NCBI GenBank assembly: GCA_943788505.1 | Contig: CALSQR010000002.1 | Coordinates: forward strand, 757,213-821,212 | Length of the DNA stretch: 64,000 nt | Direction of reading: 5' to 3' | From: an uncultured bacterium | GTDB lineage: Bacteria > Bacteroidota > Rhodothermia > Rhodothermales > UBA10348 | In this document: piece by piece, positions 18,615 to 28,120 of the stretch | How positions within the stretch are numbered: the stretch's first letter is position 1 | Layout of the letters: every line of letters starts with the position of its first letter | Position numbers and translations under genes: made by a program | The notes under the pieces: generated by a model | What the model was told of the DNA's origin: nothing | Database searches by the model: none | What the model saw: only the letters and a program-made list of their open reading frames with translations

Positions 18615-19631
18615 TCAAGCCGTCAGGATCTTCCTGAACATCAAGTCCAGAATGAGTCGATCGCTTCGCTGACTACCCCCTTTCAGTTCGAAATCAGCTG
18701 CAATCAGGGCGGAAAACGCCCTGTCGAGTGCTATTGAGTCAAATCGACGCAGACAAGCAAGATACTCTTTCAGAAAGAAGGGTGAAACCCCGACAGCCGA
18801 GGCCATCGCTTTTTCAGGAATTCTTCCTGCCTGCAATCCTGTCAGTTGCCAAAGTTTTATAAAGAACGCCGTGAGGATAGATACGATAATTGTGCACTCC
18901 CCCTTCGGATTTGAAGACTGCTGCAACAATCGTTCCGAGATGTGTAACACCCTGTCAATCTGTCGTTCACCCACGGCCCGCTGCAATTCGAAGACATTAT
19001 AGTCCCGCGTCTGACCACTTGCCTGTACAATATCTTCTGCCGTGATAACCTCTCTTTCGCCTACATACGTAGCCAATTTCCCTATTTCTGCAGAAATGGC
19101 AGAGAGCGACGATCCGACGAATTCAGCAAGCATCTGAGCCGCTTTCGGCTCCAAGGCGAATCCGTGTTCCTTCCCGACAACTTCAACCCATCGGGGGACT
19201 TGATTAGGATAAAGAGCCTTGAATTCAACAGCATGACCTTTTTCCCGAAGTGCACGGTACGGGTGCCGGCTCATGTTGGGCTTACCTGCACAAACCAGAA
19301 AGACAACGCATGCCGGATTCAGGTTTTCAGCCAGCGACTTAAACACCGAATTGTCTTTCATTCGATCAAAATCACGAATGACAACGACACGACGCTGTGC
19401 CATCATCGGGAAGGCCTGACAGGCACCCAGTGCAGATCGCGCATCGGTTTCATTGCCGTAGAGAATATCGAGGTTGAAGTCCCTTTCGTGGGGCTCCAAC
19501 GCATGGGCCAGTAGCAGCTTTTGGAGACGATCAATAAACCACTTCTCTTCGCCATAGAGGAGGTAGAGAGGTTCAAAATTACCACTCTTGAATGCAGTAC
19601 TGAGTTCGATATATGGGTTTTCGCGAGCCAC
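18615..19631 (-). CDS. holA: DNA polymerase III subunit delta
   Basis: HolA is the clamp-loader subunit that opens the beta sliding clamp. The start is set at GTG 19631, two bases after the upstream stop, because the protein homology begins at ARENPYIELSTAFKSGNFEP; the longer open frame upstream overlaps another gene. The 338-residue protein has the expected PLYLLYGEEKWFIDRL, RRVVVIRDFDRM and VVFLVCAGKPN segments of the AAA-like domain and the C-terminal helical domain. Length is normal. It is transcribed with the DinB-like gene and nuoI. Confidence 0.9.
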   Translation of the reverse strand: MARENPYIELSTAFKSGNFEPLYLLYGEEKWFIDRLQKLLLAHALEPHERDFNLDILYGNETDARSALGACQAFPMMAQRRVVVIRDFDRMKDNSVFKSLAENLNPACVVFLVCAGKPNMSRHPYRALREKGHAVEFKALYPNQVPRWVEVVGKEHGFALEPKAAQMLAEFVGSSLSAISAEIGKLATYVGEREVITAEDIVQASGQTRDYNVFELQRAVGERQIDRVLHISERLLQQSSNPKGECTIIVSILTAFFIKLWQLTGLQAGRIPEKAMASAVGVSPFFLKEYLACLRRFDSIALDRAFSALIAADFELKGGSQRSDRLILDLMFRKILTA

Positions 19632-19633
19632 GA

Positions 19634-20107
19634 CTATCCGAGAGCCGTCTGTCCTTCGCGCATCCGCTCGGCAATCGCACGAAGGGAATCCGCATCGGTC
19701 TGGGTTATTTCGAACGCTAATGTGACTACATCCGCATGGTCGCTCGCGCCAGCGGGCGCTGCCCTCCAATCGTCATCCGTAAATCTGCCCAGGTGGTCAA
19801 CAATGGCGGAACGCATGGAGATCAGCTGAATGATAAGGTCATCCAGCCAGGCGTCTGAGGCTGGCACGTCCTGAAGATGCGAAGCGGCCTTAATCCCAAG
19901 AGAAGGAAGATGGATATCCCGCTCTCGGGCCACCATAGCGTAATACATGCCAAGCAGAGATGGCAACTCAGGCAAAGGGGAGGTCTTTATTTGCACATCG
20001 GGCATACGTGCTAGAAACGGTCGCTGAGCCTCAAGCTCATCGGTCAACCAGTCAAGTTGATCGAGTAAGTCCGGGATTCTAGATATGGAGGATCTTACCT
20101 CGCCCAC
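19634..20107 (-). CDS. DinB-like four-helix protein
   Basis: The 157-residue protein starts at GTG 20107, directly after the nuoI stop. It has a helical pattern with IPDLLDQLDWLTDELEAQRP at the N-terminus, MYYAMVARERDIHLPSL in the middle and LGRFTDDDWRAAPAG, which resembles the DinB/DUF664 (YfiT-like) superfamily of metal-binding bundles. I do not see a complete His triad, so the assignment is tentative. It is encoded between nuoI and holA with no spacing, but neither partner suggests a role. Confidence 0.6.
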   Translation of the reverse strand: MGEVRSSISRIPDLLDQLDWLTDELEAQRPFLARMPDVQIKTSPLPELPSLLGMYYAMVARERDIHLPSLGIKAASHLQDVPASDAWLDDLIIQLISMRSAIVDHLGRFTDDDWRAAPAGASDHADVVTLAFEITQTDADSLRAIAERMREGQTALG

Positions 20108-20740
20108 TTAGGCGTCCGGGGTTGCGGACGTCATGTCTCCTGCCAGCGAAGACAAGAATGCGCTGTCCCGGAGGGAATGGCGGTTGTTGGACTTTTGGTG
20201 ATCCCATGCCGCCTTGACATTATTAGGATTCCTGCGTGAATGCAAGAAGTCCAATCGGTCGGCAAGACGCTCCTTAGGTACCAGAAGACGGTCCATTCCA
20301 AAAATAGCTTCTTCGCGGTCCTGGAACGTAAGGTCGTATTCCTTGGACATCACAATAGCTTCTTCTGGGCAGACTTCCTCACAGAACCCACAATAGATGC
20401 ACCGGAGCATATTGATCTCAAACCATTCCGGCTCACGCTCTTTCGGCCCCTCAATTTCGTGGGACTGCATGGAAATCGCGAGAGGCGGGCAAGCACGGGC
20501 ACAGAGGTTGCAGGACACACATCGGGGGCTTCCTTCTTCCTCTACCAAAACAGGGCGACCACGATAGCTATCTGGTGGGTACCACTGTTCCTCAGGATAT
20601 TGGAACGTGTACATGGGCTCCTTAACCATTTTGCGAAAGGAATAGCCCAAGCCTTTGAACACTTCGGGGAGGTAAAGTCGCTCCCAGAAGTTCAGAGTGC
20701 GTTCGTTCTTACGGGCAGTATTAACTGGTGTGCCGGCCAT
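20108..20740 (-). CDS. nuoI: NADH-quinone oxidoreductase subunit I
   Basis: NuoI carries clusters N6a and N6b of respiratory complex I at the membrane arm junction. The start is set at ATG 20740 ([14 protein letters not shown]); an upstream extension is not conserved-looking. The 210-residue protein has two 4Fe-4S motifs, Cys 74/77/80/84 and Cys 114/117/120/124, and the family phrase [16 protein letters not shown]. No other nuo gene is in the window, so the complex I genes are split or this is a stand-alone copy. The following gene starts immediately after its stop. Confidence 0.92.
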   Translation of the reverse strand: MAGTPVNTARKNERTLNFWERLYLPEVFKGLGYSFRKMVKEPMYTFQYPEEQWYPPDSYRGRPVLVEEEGSPRCVSCNLCARACPPLAISMQSHEIEGPKEREPEWFEINMLRCIYCGFCEEVCPEEAIVMSKEYDLTFQDREEAIFGMDRLLVPKERLADRLDFLHSRRNPNNVKAAWDHQKSNNRHSLRDSAFLSSLAGDMTSATPDA

Positions 20741-20823
20741 ATTCAAGCAATGGATTGAATGAATCTGGAATATAGACAGCAATAAACTGCCTGACACTCT
20801 TCATACCGCTTTTCAACGACGCT

Positions 20824-22125
20824 TTATTTTTGCTTGAAGACCATCTTGATCGGAACGCCTTCAAATCCGAAGGAACGTCGAAGCTGATTCTCCAGGTATC
20901 GCGTGTATGCTTCGCGGATTCCTTTCGGTTGGTTGGTAAAGAACTGGAAGACCGGAGGCGCTGCTCTAACCTGCGTCACATAATTAATTTTGATTCGCTG
21001 ATTACGAAACATGGGAGGATTGTGACGCTCTATAACGACGGCTAGCCAGTCGTTCAGCTTGGACGTAGAGATACGTTTATGACGCTCTTCGTCAACGGCT
21101 ATCACCCGCTCAAGGAGCTTATGCACACGTTGCTTTTCTACAGCAGAAATCGTCACAATTGGGATATAGTCGAGCGTTTTTAGGCGATCCCGTATTTTTG
21201 CTTCGTAGTCTCGAACTGTATTGGTTTCTTTCTTGAGAAGGTCCCATTTGTTGACAGCCAACACGAGTCCCTTTTTCAAGCTCTCCGCCGTTGTGAGGAC
21301 ACGAATATCCTGACTTTCCAGACCTTCCACGGCATCGATAAGAAGCACGGCCGTAGTACAGGTTTCGATGGCACGCTCCGTGCGCAACGTCGAGTAGAAT
21401 TCTACATTCTCCTTTACTTTTGCCCGCTTTCGGAGACCAGCAGTATCGACCAGCACGATGTCCTTCCCATTAAACTTCATCTCGGCATCGATGGAGTCCC
21501 TGGTGGTGCCACTGATTTCGGTAACAATGGAACGCTCCTGTCCGAGTAGCACATTGGTCAGGGATGATTTCCCTACATTCGGCCGGCCAATGATTGCAAA
21601 CCGGGGACGATCATCCTGTTCTTGGACTTCACCTTCTGGTAGCTGCTCAACTACGGCATCGAGCAAATCCCCCGTTCCCATTCCGTTAATGGCACTTACC
21701 GCGTAGACGTGGTCGAATCCGAGCTGATAAAGCGTACTAGACTCCCACCTGCGTTCGTTATTGTCAGCTTTATTTCCGACAACGAGGACAGGACGATCAC
21801 TGCGCCTCAGTAAGGTGGCCATCTCAACGTCCAGGTCCGTCACACCCACGGTCACGTCGTTGATGAAAAGGATCAGATCCGCCTCATCAATGGCAAGATG
21901 GACCTGTTCACGAATGGCCGCTTCAAAGCGATCTGCCGAATTGGTTACGAAGCCGCCCGTGTCAACAATGGAAAACGTGCGTCCTCCCCAATTGACATGA
22001 CCGTATACCCGATCGCGGGTTACGCCGGGTTCATCATGAACGATGGCCTGACGTTCTTCGGTCAGGCGATTGAAAAAGGTGGACTTGCCCACGTTGGGGC
22101 GACCCACAATTGCGACGAGCGGCAT
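20824..22125 (-). CDS. der: ribosome biogenesis GTPase Der
   Basis: Der (EngA) is a double-GTPase needed for 50S assembly. The 433-residue protein has two G domains: the first with GRPNVGKSTFFNRL, DTGGF and NKAD; the second with GRPNVGKSSLTNVLLG, DTAGLR and NKWD. A C-terminal KH-like domain follows (KINYVTQVRAAPPVFQFFTN). Length and order are typical. It lies 29 bases downstream of the EcsC-family gene and 83 bases upstream of nuoI, all on the minus strand. Confidence 0.97.
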   Translation of the reverse strand: MPLVAIVGRPNVGKSTFFNRLTEERQAIVHDEPGVTRDRVYGHVNWGGRTFSIVDTGGFVTNSADRFEAAIREQVHLAIDEADLILFINDVTVGVTDLDVEMATLLRRSDRPVLVVGNKADNNERRWESSTLYQLGFDHVYAVSAINGMGTGDLLDAVVEQLPEGEVQEQDDRPRFAIIGRPNVGKSSLTNVLLGQERSIVTEISGTTRDSIDAEMKFNGKDIVLVDTAGLRKRAKVKENVEFYSTLRTERAIETCTTAVLLIDAVEGLESQDIRVLTTAESLKKGLVLAVNKWDLLKKETNTVRDYEAKIRDRLKTLDYIPIVTISAVEKQRVHKLLERVIAVDEERHKRISTSKLNDWLAVVIERHNPPMFRNQRIKINYVTQVRAAPPVFQFFTNQPKGIREAYTRYLENQLRRSFGFEGVPIKMVFKQK

Positions 22126-22154
22126 TCAGCAGTGAGGTACAGGAGGGAAAAACG

Positions 22155-22970
22155 TTAGGATCGTTCCTTGCGCTCAATATACAGCGCCCGGAATAGCATG
22201 AACGCCGTCTCTGCCGTTTCGGTTGTGAACCAATAGTTGATTCCAGCGCCAATTGCTGCTCCAGCTATAGGAATCATCTGTGCAATCTTGCGTCCGCCAA
22301 TGTTTTTCGCGATCTCTCGCGGAAGATGTCGGTTCTGGTCCCGGAAGGTGCCAGCGACCCGTCCCTTGTAGTCCGAAAATTGAGCGATAGCGGCTGCAGC
22401 CACGGTTATCTCACGTAAAGCTTGGTTTTTAGACTCGCGAGTACTGGCTGCGGCAACATTGAAAATGGACAAAACGAGCGGACTAAAGGCCGGCGAACTG
22501 ACGTCAAATCCGTAGGCAGCGCCGATTTGTTGAATAAGACGAAGATTAATTCCAAAAAGGAGCGGAATGTCTGCTGCTATGAGAACGGCGCCACCCAAAC
22601 CGGTTCCACCTCCCTCAATAGCCGCCATCACGGTATTCTCGGTGAAGTAGCTCTTTGCCATCGAATCCAACGTTTTCAGATCTGCCGATTGTAGATCAGA
22701 AATGTCTTCCACGTCGATTCCTTGGCGGCGTGCGTTCTGTAGCACTTCCTTCGGATCATACGTCCATGTAGAGGCATCATTCAGCAGTGACAAGAATTGA
22801 GAAATCGCCTTGTCAGCCTGATCTACCATTTCTTCGGGTACGACACGACTCACCACCCAGTCCATGGGCGCCATCGCCCAATTCATTGCCTGGGCAACAA
22901 GGGAAGAGTCCCCGTTCTGCCATTTCTCAATATCCTTCTGAACGTTGCGTTCGTATTCAGTCAGTCGCAT
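22155..22970 (-). CDS. EcsC family protein
   Basis: The 271-residue protein matches the EcsC family: an N-terminal amphipathic helix (MRLTEYERNVQKDIEKW), the central glycine-rich hydrophobic region (AAIEGGGTGLGGAVLIAADIPLLFGINLRLIQQIG) and a C-terminal hydrophobic segment (IPIAGAAIGAGINYWFT). In Bacillus EcsC is encoded with an ABC transporter and its role is not settled; here it stands beside der and a sigma-54 regulator. It is probably membrane-associated. No function can be added from context. Confidence 0.82.
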   Translation of the reverse strand: MRLTEYERNVQKDIEKWQNGDSSLVAQAMNWAMAPMDWVVSRVVPEEMVDQADKAISQFLSLLNDASTWTYDPKEVLQNARRQGIDVEDISDLQSADLKTLDSMAKSYFTENTVMAAIEGGGTGLGGAVLIAADIPLLFGINLRLIQQIGAAYGFDVSSPAFSPLVLSIFNVAAASTRESKNQALREITVAAAAIAQFSDYKGRVAGTFRDQNRHLPREIAKNIGGRKIAQMIPIAGAAIGAGINYWFTTETAETAFMLFRALYIERKERS

Positions 22971-23037
22971 GTCCGGCGCCGGTAAGGTGAAGGATCCGAC
23001 GCAAGACGTACAATCAGTCTCAAGGAGTCCAGCAGGA

Positions 23038-24543
23038 CTATTCCATGATCTCGAATTTTTTCAAGAGGCGGTACATCGTTGCTCGCCCGATACCCAGTTC
23101 AACGGCAGCACGGTCCACATTCCGGTCACATAACCGGTAGGCGCGTTCAACTGCACGTTGCTTGAGCTCCTCGAGCGAAACGATACTACCATCTCCATCG
23201 TCGATGGGTACTTCAACCTCATCGAAATCTAGATCGTCTGCGTCGTTTCCGGAACCCGGTGTACTGTGATGTACGGGTTCAGGTTGCGGACGTGATACAG
23301 CTGGTGTGCGGAACGGCCTTCTGGCAGCTTCTGCCAGGGTCATTCTGTCAGCCCAAGCTGAAATTGGGTTCAAGTCGGCAATCATCAGGTCAGCGGCACT
23401 AATCTCCGCCTCATCCGAAAGCAGAATGGCGCGTTCGATCGCACTCTTCAATTCCCGGACATTTCCTGGCCACGCGTGTTTTTCGATGGCCCGTCTTGCC
23501 TGTGTGGAAATTTTCTTACCCTTGAAATCAGGGTGATTCGAGATGTAATCTCTGAAGATATGGTTTGTAAGAAGCAGAACATCCGAGCCTCGATCACGCA
23601 GCGGCGGGAGAGGAATCGGGAACTGGAAGAGACGGTAGTATAAGTCCTCGCGGAATCGTCCTTCTCTGATCATATTGATCAAGTTCTTGTTGGTAGCGCT
23701 GATCACACGAGCATTGAAACTGATGGTATCACTTCCACCGACTCGGGTGATTTCACCTTCCTGAAGGGCTCGAAGAAGCTTGGCTTGCAGATCATGATCT
23801 AACTCGCCGATCTCATCGAGAAATATCGTGCCGCCGTCGGCCTGCTCGAATTTCCCAATTTTGCGTGCATGAGCTCCCGTAAAGGATCCCTTCTCATGGC
23901 CAAAAAACTCGCTTTCCATGAGGTCACGAGGAATGGCCGCACAGTTTACGACGATGAAAGGACCGCGCTTACGACCTGATGCATAGTGAATGGCCTTCGC
24001 TACTAGCTCTTTACCTGTCCCGCTTTCGCCATGGATCGCCACCGTAAGGTCACCACGGGTTGCTTTCTGGATCATACGGTAGACTTCCAGCATGACTGGA
24101 GACTCCCCGATCATCCCTTTCACTTTGTATTTCTCGCTCACTTCTGAACGCAATGTTTCTACTTCACGCTCCAAAGAGACTTTTTCGAGCACATTGCGAA
24201 CGATGCTGTCCAGTTTGACCAGATCATCCTGCCCTTTCGTGATGTAGTCGTAGGCGCCGATTTTCATGGCTTCGACAGCCGTATCGATGACACCTTGAGC
24301 AGAAACCATAATCACAGGGACATCCGGCATGCGCGTGTTCATCTGCCGTAACACCTCGACGCCGTCTATACCTGGCATCATGATGTCTAGCAGAACCAGG
24401 TCCGGTTTCTCGTCCAGACCCTTCAGAACCTCTTCTCCACTGTGAAAGACTTTCACGTGGTAGTTCGCATTTTTGTCGAGTCGATAACTCAGCATACGAG
24501 CGTAATGCCGGTCATCATCAACTACGTAGATGCGGTACTTCAT
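23038..24543 (-). CDS. sigma-54-dependent response regulator, NtrC family
   Basis: The start is set at ATG 24543 (MKYRIYVVDDDRHYARML). The 501-residue protein has a receiver domain with the phospho-acceptor in LVLLDIMMPGIDG (about residue 54), a AAA+ domain with Walker A GESGTGKELVAKAI, the sigma-54 contact loop ESEFFGHEKGSFTGA and Walker B GGTIFLDEIGEL, a low-complexity linker at about 400-440, and a Fis-type helix-turn-helix (AAVELGIGRATMYRLLKKF). It activates sigma-54 promoters on phosphorylation by a sensor kinase. No intact kinase is adjacent. The sigma-54 contact loop reads GSFTGA instead of GAFTGA, a common variant. Confidence 0.95.
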   Translation of the reverse strand: MKYRIYVVDDDRHYARMLSYRLDKNANYHVKVFHSGEEVLKGLDEKPDLVLLDIMMPGIDGVEVLRQMNTRMPDVPVIMVSAQGVIDTAVEAMKIGAYDYITKGQDDLVKLDSIVRNVLEKVSLEREVETLRSEVSEKYKVKGMIGESPVMLEVYRMIQKATRGDLTVAIHGESGTGKELVAKAIHYASGRKRGPFIVVNCAAIPRDLMESEFFGHEKGSFTGAHARKIGKFEQADGGTIFLDEIGELDHDLQAKLLRALQEGEITRVGGSDTISFNARVISATNKNLINMIREGRFREDLYYRLFQFPIPLPPLRDRGSDVLLLTNHIFRDYISNHPDFKGKKISTQARRAIEKHAWPGNVRELKSAIERAILLSDEAEISAADLMIADLNPISAWADRMTLAEAARRPFRTPAVSRPQPEPVHHSTPGSGNDADDLDFDEVEVPIDDGDGSIVSLEELKQRAVERAYRLCDRNVDRAAVELGIGRATMYRLLKKFEIME

Positions 24544-24701
24544 GCGTTGCCCCCTTGAGCAATTGACCTGGACAAGACCAGGCAATGTGGATAACGGTGG
24601 ATGCAGTTTCCGGCGGGTCCAGAAACTTCACCTGTCCATTATCGGGCGTTCTACACGATTCTTAAGGGGTTCGTTATCACTTTGAGACATATTGAATTTG
24701 G

Positions 24702-25511
24702 TCAGAGCAACCAGAGTCCTAGACCACCCACGACAAAACAATAGATCGCAAACAAGTGGAATTGGCCGCGACGAACGAACGAAAGCACTAGTCGGATGGC
24801 CCACACTCCCGCGACGAACGCGGCTATTACCCCCGGAAGCAGAACGACCCACTCCGCTTCGCCTACGGTTCCCACTGCATCAGACAGCTTCAGGATTGTG
24901 GCACTAATGACGACAGGCAGCAACATGAAGAATGAGAAATCGGCGGCTTCCTCCGGATCAACATTCTGATATATAGCCGTGCAAATGGTGGATCCCGAAC
25001 GGCTAATGCCGGGGATCATGGCGGCGGCTTGAGCAATACCAATCAAAATACTTTTAGGCGCAGTAACCCTGCCGCTGGCATTTTTTGACCATATTGTCAG
25101 TAATAATAGCGTCCCCGTAACCAGCAACATTCCGGCAGCAAGCCGCGGGGATCCAAAAGCAGCTTCAATCTGTGATCCGAATAGGACGTAAATCAGACCG
25201 GTAGGAATCATGGTGATCAGGACATGGACACCCAGTCTGAACGAATCATTTCCAGTATAATTGCCAGCCCAAGACGCTGGCTGGATGAATGCAGAGAGGA
25301 ATCCACTCAGTAGCGTTCCGATGCGAGATCGATACACCCAAAAAATGCTCATTACCGTCCCAAAGTGGACCATTACTTCAAACAGAACGCCGTTCCCAGC
25401 ATCAAGGCCCAACAAATGCTGACCGAGCACTAGGTGGCCCGACGAAGATACTGGCAGGAATTCAGTCAATCCCTGTAGCAGGCCAAGTAGAATGGATTCC
25501 CACCAAGTCAT
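24702..25511 (-). CDS. uppP: undecaprenyl-diphosphatase
   Basis: UppP (BacA) dephosphorylates undecaprenyl diphosphate so that the lipid carrier for peptidoglycan can be reused. The 269-residue membrane protein has the two catalytic motifs, QGLTEFLPVSSSGHLVLGQ near the N-terminus and PGISRSGSTI at about residue 170, and about eight hydrophobic segments. Length is normal. It lies 93 bases downstream of rqcH. Confidence 0.96.
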   Translation of the reverse strand: MTWWESILLGLLQGLTEFLPVSSSGHLVLGQHLLGLDAGNGVLFEVMVHFGTVMSIFWVYRSRIGTLLSGFLSAFIQPASWAGNYTGNDSFRLGVHVLITMIPTGLIYVLFGSQIEAAFGSPRLAAGMLLVTGTLLLLTIWSKNASGRVTAPKSILIGIAQAAAMIPGISRSGSTICTAIYQNVDPEEAADFSFFMLLPVVISATILKLSDAVGTVGEAEWVVLLPGVIAAFVAGVWAIRLVLSFVRRGQFHLFAIYCFVVGGLGLWLL

Positions 25512-25604
25512 AGACGTAGTAATAGTGATCTAAAGAGTCAGCAAGTCACGTATAGCGAGAAGGTACGCCTTCCTGCTACACACGGTTCATGCCTTTTACT
25601 CGTT

Positions 25605-27203
25605 TTACTGACCAACCGGAAGCGCCGGTTCTATCATGATGACTTTCTCTCGCTCCACTTTCACCGCTCCGGCCGCGGCTCCTCGTGGCTTACGAACGTA
25701 TTTACGCTGAGTAACGATGACCGGGGCCAATGAACTGGTTCGCGCCTTGCTGAACCAAGCAGCAATGGCTGCAGCCTTTTCTTGAATGGAGCCTGGTGGA
25801 TTATCTGTCCGCCCTTTGACCCGTAGGATAGTATGGGAGCCGGCCACGCCTCTGGCATGCATCCACAAGTCAAACGGGCGAGCGTCCCTCAGTGTCAGTT
25901 CATCATTCTGCTTGGCGTTCCTTCCGACCCACACCTCGTATCCCTGTCCTATGTCGAATCGACGATACGGGATAGCATCAGGATCATCACCGCTCGAACG
26001 AAGAGAACCAAGTAGTGCTTTGTTGGCTTGCTCGAATTCGCGGACTTCAGCAACCGTAGCAATGCCCAACGTATCTGCATGGAGGCGTTCAAGCTGCTCA
26101 GCGTGTTCTCTCAAACCCTCTAAACGATCCATAGCTACATCCCTCGCAGCACGAGTTGTTTTCGCTTTTTCATACAATCGCTGCGCATTTTCGATGGCCG
26201 TCAGACGCGAATCAAGGCGAATCGTCACCAAGGCTCCATCTCCCAAAATATCTGGTATTGTAACCGTCTCCGAACCACTTTCTACCAGGTGAGGTTGGGA
26301 CATGATAAGATGCCCCTCGTACTCATATCGGTCACCTCGACTGGGACGAAGGAGCTCACTTTCAACCCGTCCAAGGCTACGTAGGGAATGATCCAATCGC
26401 TTTCGTATCAGTCCTAGAAGGGGCTTGAGGGACCCTTCGAAGCGGGAGTGCGCCAAGCGTTTACGAGCACATACTCGGACTGCTTCATCCACCGAGTCGA
26501 AACGCTCAACCGCATTTTCGTTGGTAGCTGGGGGAAGTAGCGAAAAAGTCGGTGCGCCATCCTCATCGACATACATGCAGGGGTCTGGATGCTCTACTTG
26601 AGCGATCACCTCACTTGCCAAGTTGAACAGCGCTACGGGATCTTCAGTTAGTCCCGCCCGATGCCGAACCTCGTCGAGCAAAGCCGGTGGCAATAGAGGC
26701 CAGACTTTTCGAACCGGCCGTCCACTGGCCAGCAAGTTCTCAACGTGAGCAGCGTCTTGAGGCATGTTTGCCGGCCGAACTTCCGGTACAGTTTGAGGCA
26801 AACTCCCTTTGAACGAGTCTACCACATCACCAACAGGATCGATGTGGAAGACATTAGCCTTTGGCCCAAAAGGAGCGAGCAACAAACGGTGCCCACCTTC
26901 GAAATCGAGATAGATCAATCGATCTCCAAATTCGAGCTCGATGGATTCAAGAAGCCTTGTGCGCAGTTTGGCAAAATGGTCAACCACATTGCGCCGAGAA
27001 CGGTTAGACCCGTCGAATCGAAACAGGTGACGATTGGGCGACTGCACAGACAGATTGAGGGAGTGAAGGGCGCCACTGTCCGAGGCAAAGACCAGAATTA
27101 GGCTACCCTTGTGCTGGGAATAAGCATCAACAAGCCTTGAGCCGGCTAGCAAAGGGTTCCACTCACGGACCAAAGCCCTGAGTGTGAAATAGTTGGTCAG
27201 CAA
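25605..27203 (-). CDS. rqcH: NFACT family protein (RqcH-like)
   Basis: The 532-residue protein has the NFACT-N domain (MLTNYFTLRALVREWNP, HLFRFDGSNRSRR, LIYLDFEGGHRLLLAPFG), central helix-hairpin-helix and coiled-coil regions, and the C-terminal NFACT-R/DUF814 domain (RFDIGQGYEVWVGRNAKQNDEL, FDLWMHARGVAGSH). In bacteria RqcH binds stalled 50S subunits and adds alanine tails to stuck peptides for degradation; the older name is FbpA fibronectin-binding protein. The start used is TTG 27203 with AAGGGA 9 bases upstream and a TAA just before it. It is downstream of a small membrane protein gene. Confidence 0.9.
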   Translation of the reverse strand: MLTNYFTLRALVREWNPLLAGSRLVDAYSQHKGSLILVFASDSGALHSLNLSVQSPNRHLFRFDGSNRSRRNVVDHFAKLRTRLLESIELEFGDRLIYLDFEGGHRLLLAPFGPKANVFHIDPVGDVVDSFKGSLPQTVPEVRPANMPQDAAHVENLLASGRPVRKVWPLLPPALLDEVRHRAGLTEDPVALFNLASEVIAQVEHPDPCMYVDEDGAPTFSLLPPATNENAVERFDSVDEAVRVCARKRLAHSRFEGSLKPLLGLIRKRLDHSLRSLGRVESELLRPSRGDRYEYEGHLIMSQPHLVESGSETVTIPDILGDGALVTIRLDSRLTAIENAQRLYEKAKTTRAARDVAMDRLEGLREHAEQLERLHADTLGIATVAEVREFEQANKALLGSLRSSGDDPDAIPYRRFDIGQGYEVWVGRNAKQNDELTLRDARPFDLWMHARGVAGSHTILRVKGRTDNPPGSIQEKAAAIAAWFSKARTSSLAPVIVTQRKYVRKPRGAAAGAVKVEREKVIMIEPALPVGQ

Positions 27204-27222
27204 GGTACTGTTCCCTTAACGG

Positions 27223-27558
27223 TCACTTAGTGCTTTTGGGGCTCTTCGGACGCCGGGTTTCGGCCACGACAGAAAGGACCCAGATGACTATCCAACCGCC
27301 TGCTGACCATAGAAATGATGCCATCAACAGAAGGACGACATTTGCAGCAAAAAGGAAATGATAAAACCATACGGGGACATCGTCAGCCTTGCGCTGGACA
27401 GCGTTTGCGGCGCCAGATAATGCAAAAACCTTTAAAAGCACCATGAGCGGTGTATAGATCGCAATGATCCACCAAGCCCAGGAGGCGCCAGTCCACGCGA
27501 ACCAAGCAATGACAACTGTCACAGCGACATCAATAAGAGCATTCTTGATCCAAGACAT
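27223..27558 (-). CDS. small integral membrane protein
   Basis: The 111-residue protein has three or four hydrophobic segments (VTVVIAWFAWTGASWAWWIIA, PLMVLLKVFAL, FHFLFAANVVLLLM-like, WIVIWVLSVV) and a lysine-rich tail (RRPKSPKSTK). I do not recognise its family. It is encoded 19 bases upstream of rqcH on the same strand and is probably co-transcribed. Function unknown. Confidence 0.75.
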   Translation of the reverse strand: MSWIKNALIDVAVTVVIAWFAWTGASWAWWIIAIYTPLMVLLKVFALSGAANAVQRKADDVPVWFYHFLFAANVVLLLMASFLWSAGGWIVIWVLSVVAETRRPKSPKSTK

Positions 27559-27915
27559 CAGTCATTCGAGTTTGGTTTGGGCAATACGCCATTCGCGACC
27601 AAAATGGTGAATTGACACACGGGGTTCAAGATGTAGAGCGAGAAGGATGGCGTTCTAACTGATGATTTGTTCGCAGCCGCTACGCGATCCTTACTGAATT
27701 GGTCCTACGCATCTGTGCAACAATCGAAGCCGTCCTCATACACGACAGACTCTTGGCTAAAGAAGCTGTTGAAGGGCACTATGAGGGAAGTATGACCACC
27801 TCTACCGGTTAGAGGCACTTATCAAGCAAATAATCCTACCGACTAAAATCCCAAGGGCTGCAATGGCTCCGTGTGACTGTTTCTAAATCGAGCACCTGCC
27901 TAGCTTCATGTTTTC

Positions 27916-27944
27916 TTTACAATTCGGTTCTTTTTAGCTATGAT
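27916..27944 (+). promoter_or_regulatory. sigma-70-like promoter in the gap before the primary sigma gene
   Basis: TTTACA (27916-27921) and TATGAT (27939-27944) are separated by exactly 17 bases. It would start a transcript near 27951 running toward the hairpin at 28071-28102. Confidence 0.5.
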
Positions 27945-28002
27945 GAGCTGCAGGTCGGATTTCATCGTTCCGATCTGTTGCCCACTCACCGGAACCGACG
28001 TC

Positions 28003-28089
28003 ATGAAAAAGGTACTCGCCGTCTTGGCTGTATTCGGCGGGAATGCCGCGCTAGGCCGCGTCAACATAGAAAGGGCCGCTTTTCGGTAG
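28003..28089 (+). CDS. possible 28-residue peptide
   Basis: The frame reads MKKVLAVLAVFGGNAALGR then a short arginine-containing tail, ending inside the hairpin at 28071-28102. The beginning looks like a signal peptide or a small membrane peptide. It lies about 50 bases downstream of a good promoter. A GGA at about 10 bases before the ATG is a weak ribosome site. It may instead be the surviving start of a lost exported protein, or part of a small RNA. Confidence 0.25.
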   Translation: MKKVLAVLAVFGGNAALGRVNIERAAFR

Positions 28090-28102
28090 AAAAGCGGCCC
28101 TT
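28071..28102 (-). terminator. terminator hairpin after the primary sigma gene
   Basis: A perfect 13-base inverted repeat (AAGGGCCGCTTTT / AAAAGCGGCCCTT) with a 6-base loop lies 18 bases after the sigma factor stop. On the minus strand it is followed by a short T-containing run (TCTATG). It may also end the short rightward transcript. Confidence 0.75.
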
Positions 28103-28120
28103 AAAAGTCATTTGGCTCGA

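Larger units (their letters stand above)
27559..28120. other. intergenic region of about 560 bases
   Basis: Between the small membrane protein gene and the sigma factor gene, both on the minus strand. I see no recognisable full gene on either strand. It contains a good sigma-70-like promoter reading rightward (27916-27944), a 28-codon open frame after it, and a strong hairpin at 28071-28102; these are listed separately. The first 300 bases (27559-27900) hold only short open frames without clear character. Confidence 0.6.

Noticed and set aside
22422..22694. 90-codon plus-strand frame antisense to the EcsC-family gene
   Set aside because: It is a shadow of a well-supported coding region and shows no family features.
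24702..24852. minus-strand frame reading MSQSDNEPL... between uppP and the response regulator
   Set aside because: It starts inside uppP in another frame, and the only non-overlapping part is about 20 codons with no ribosome site.
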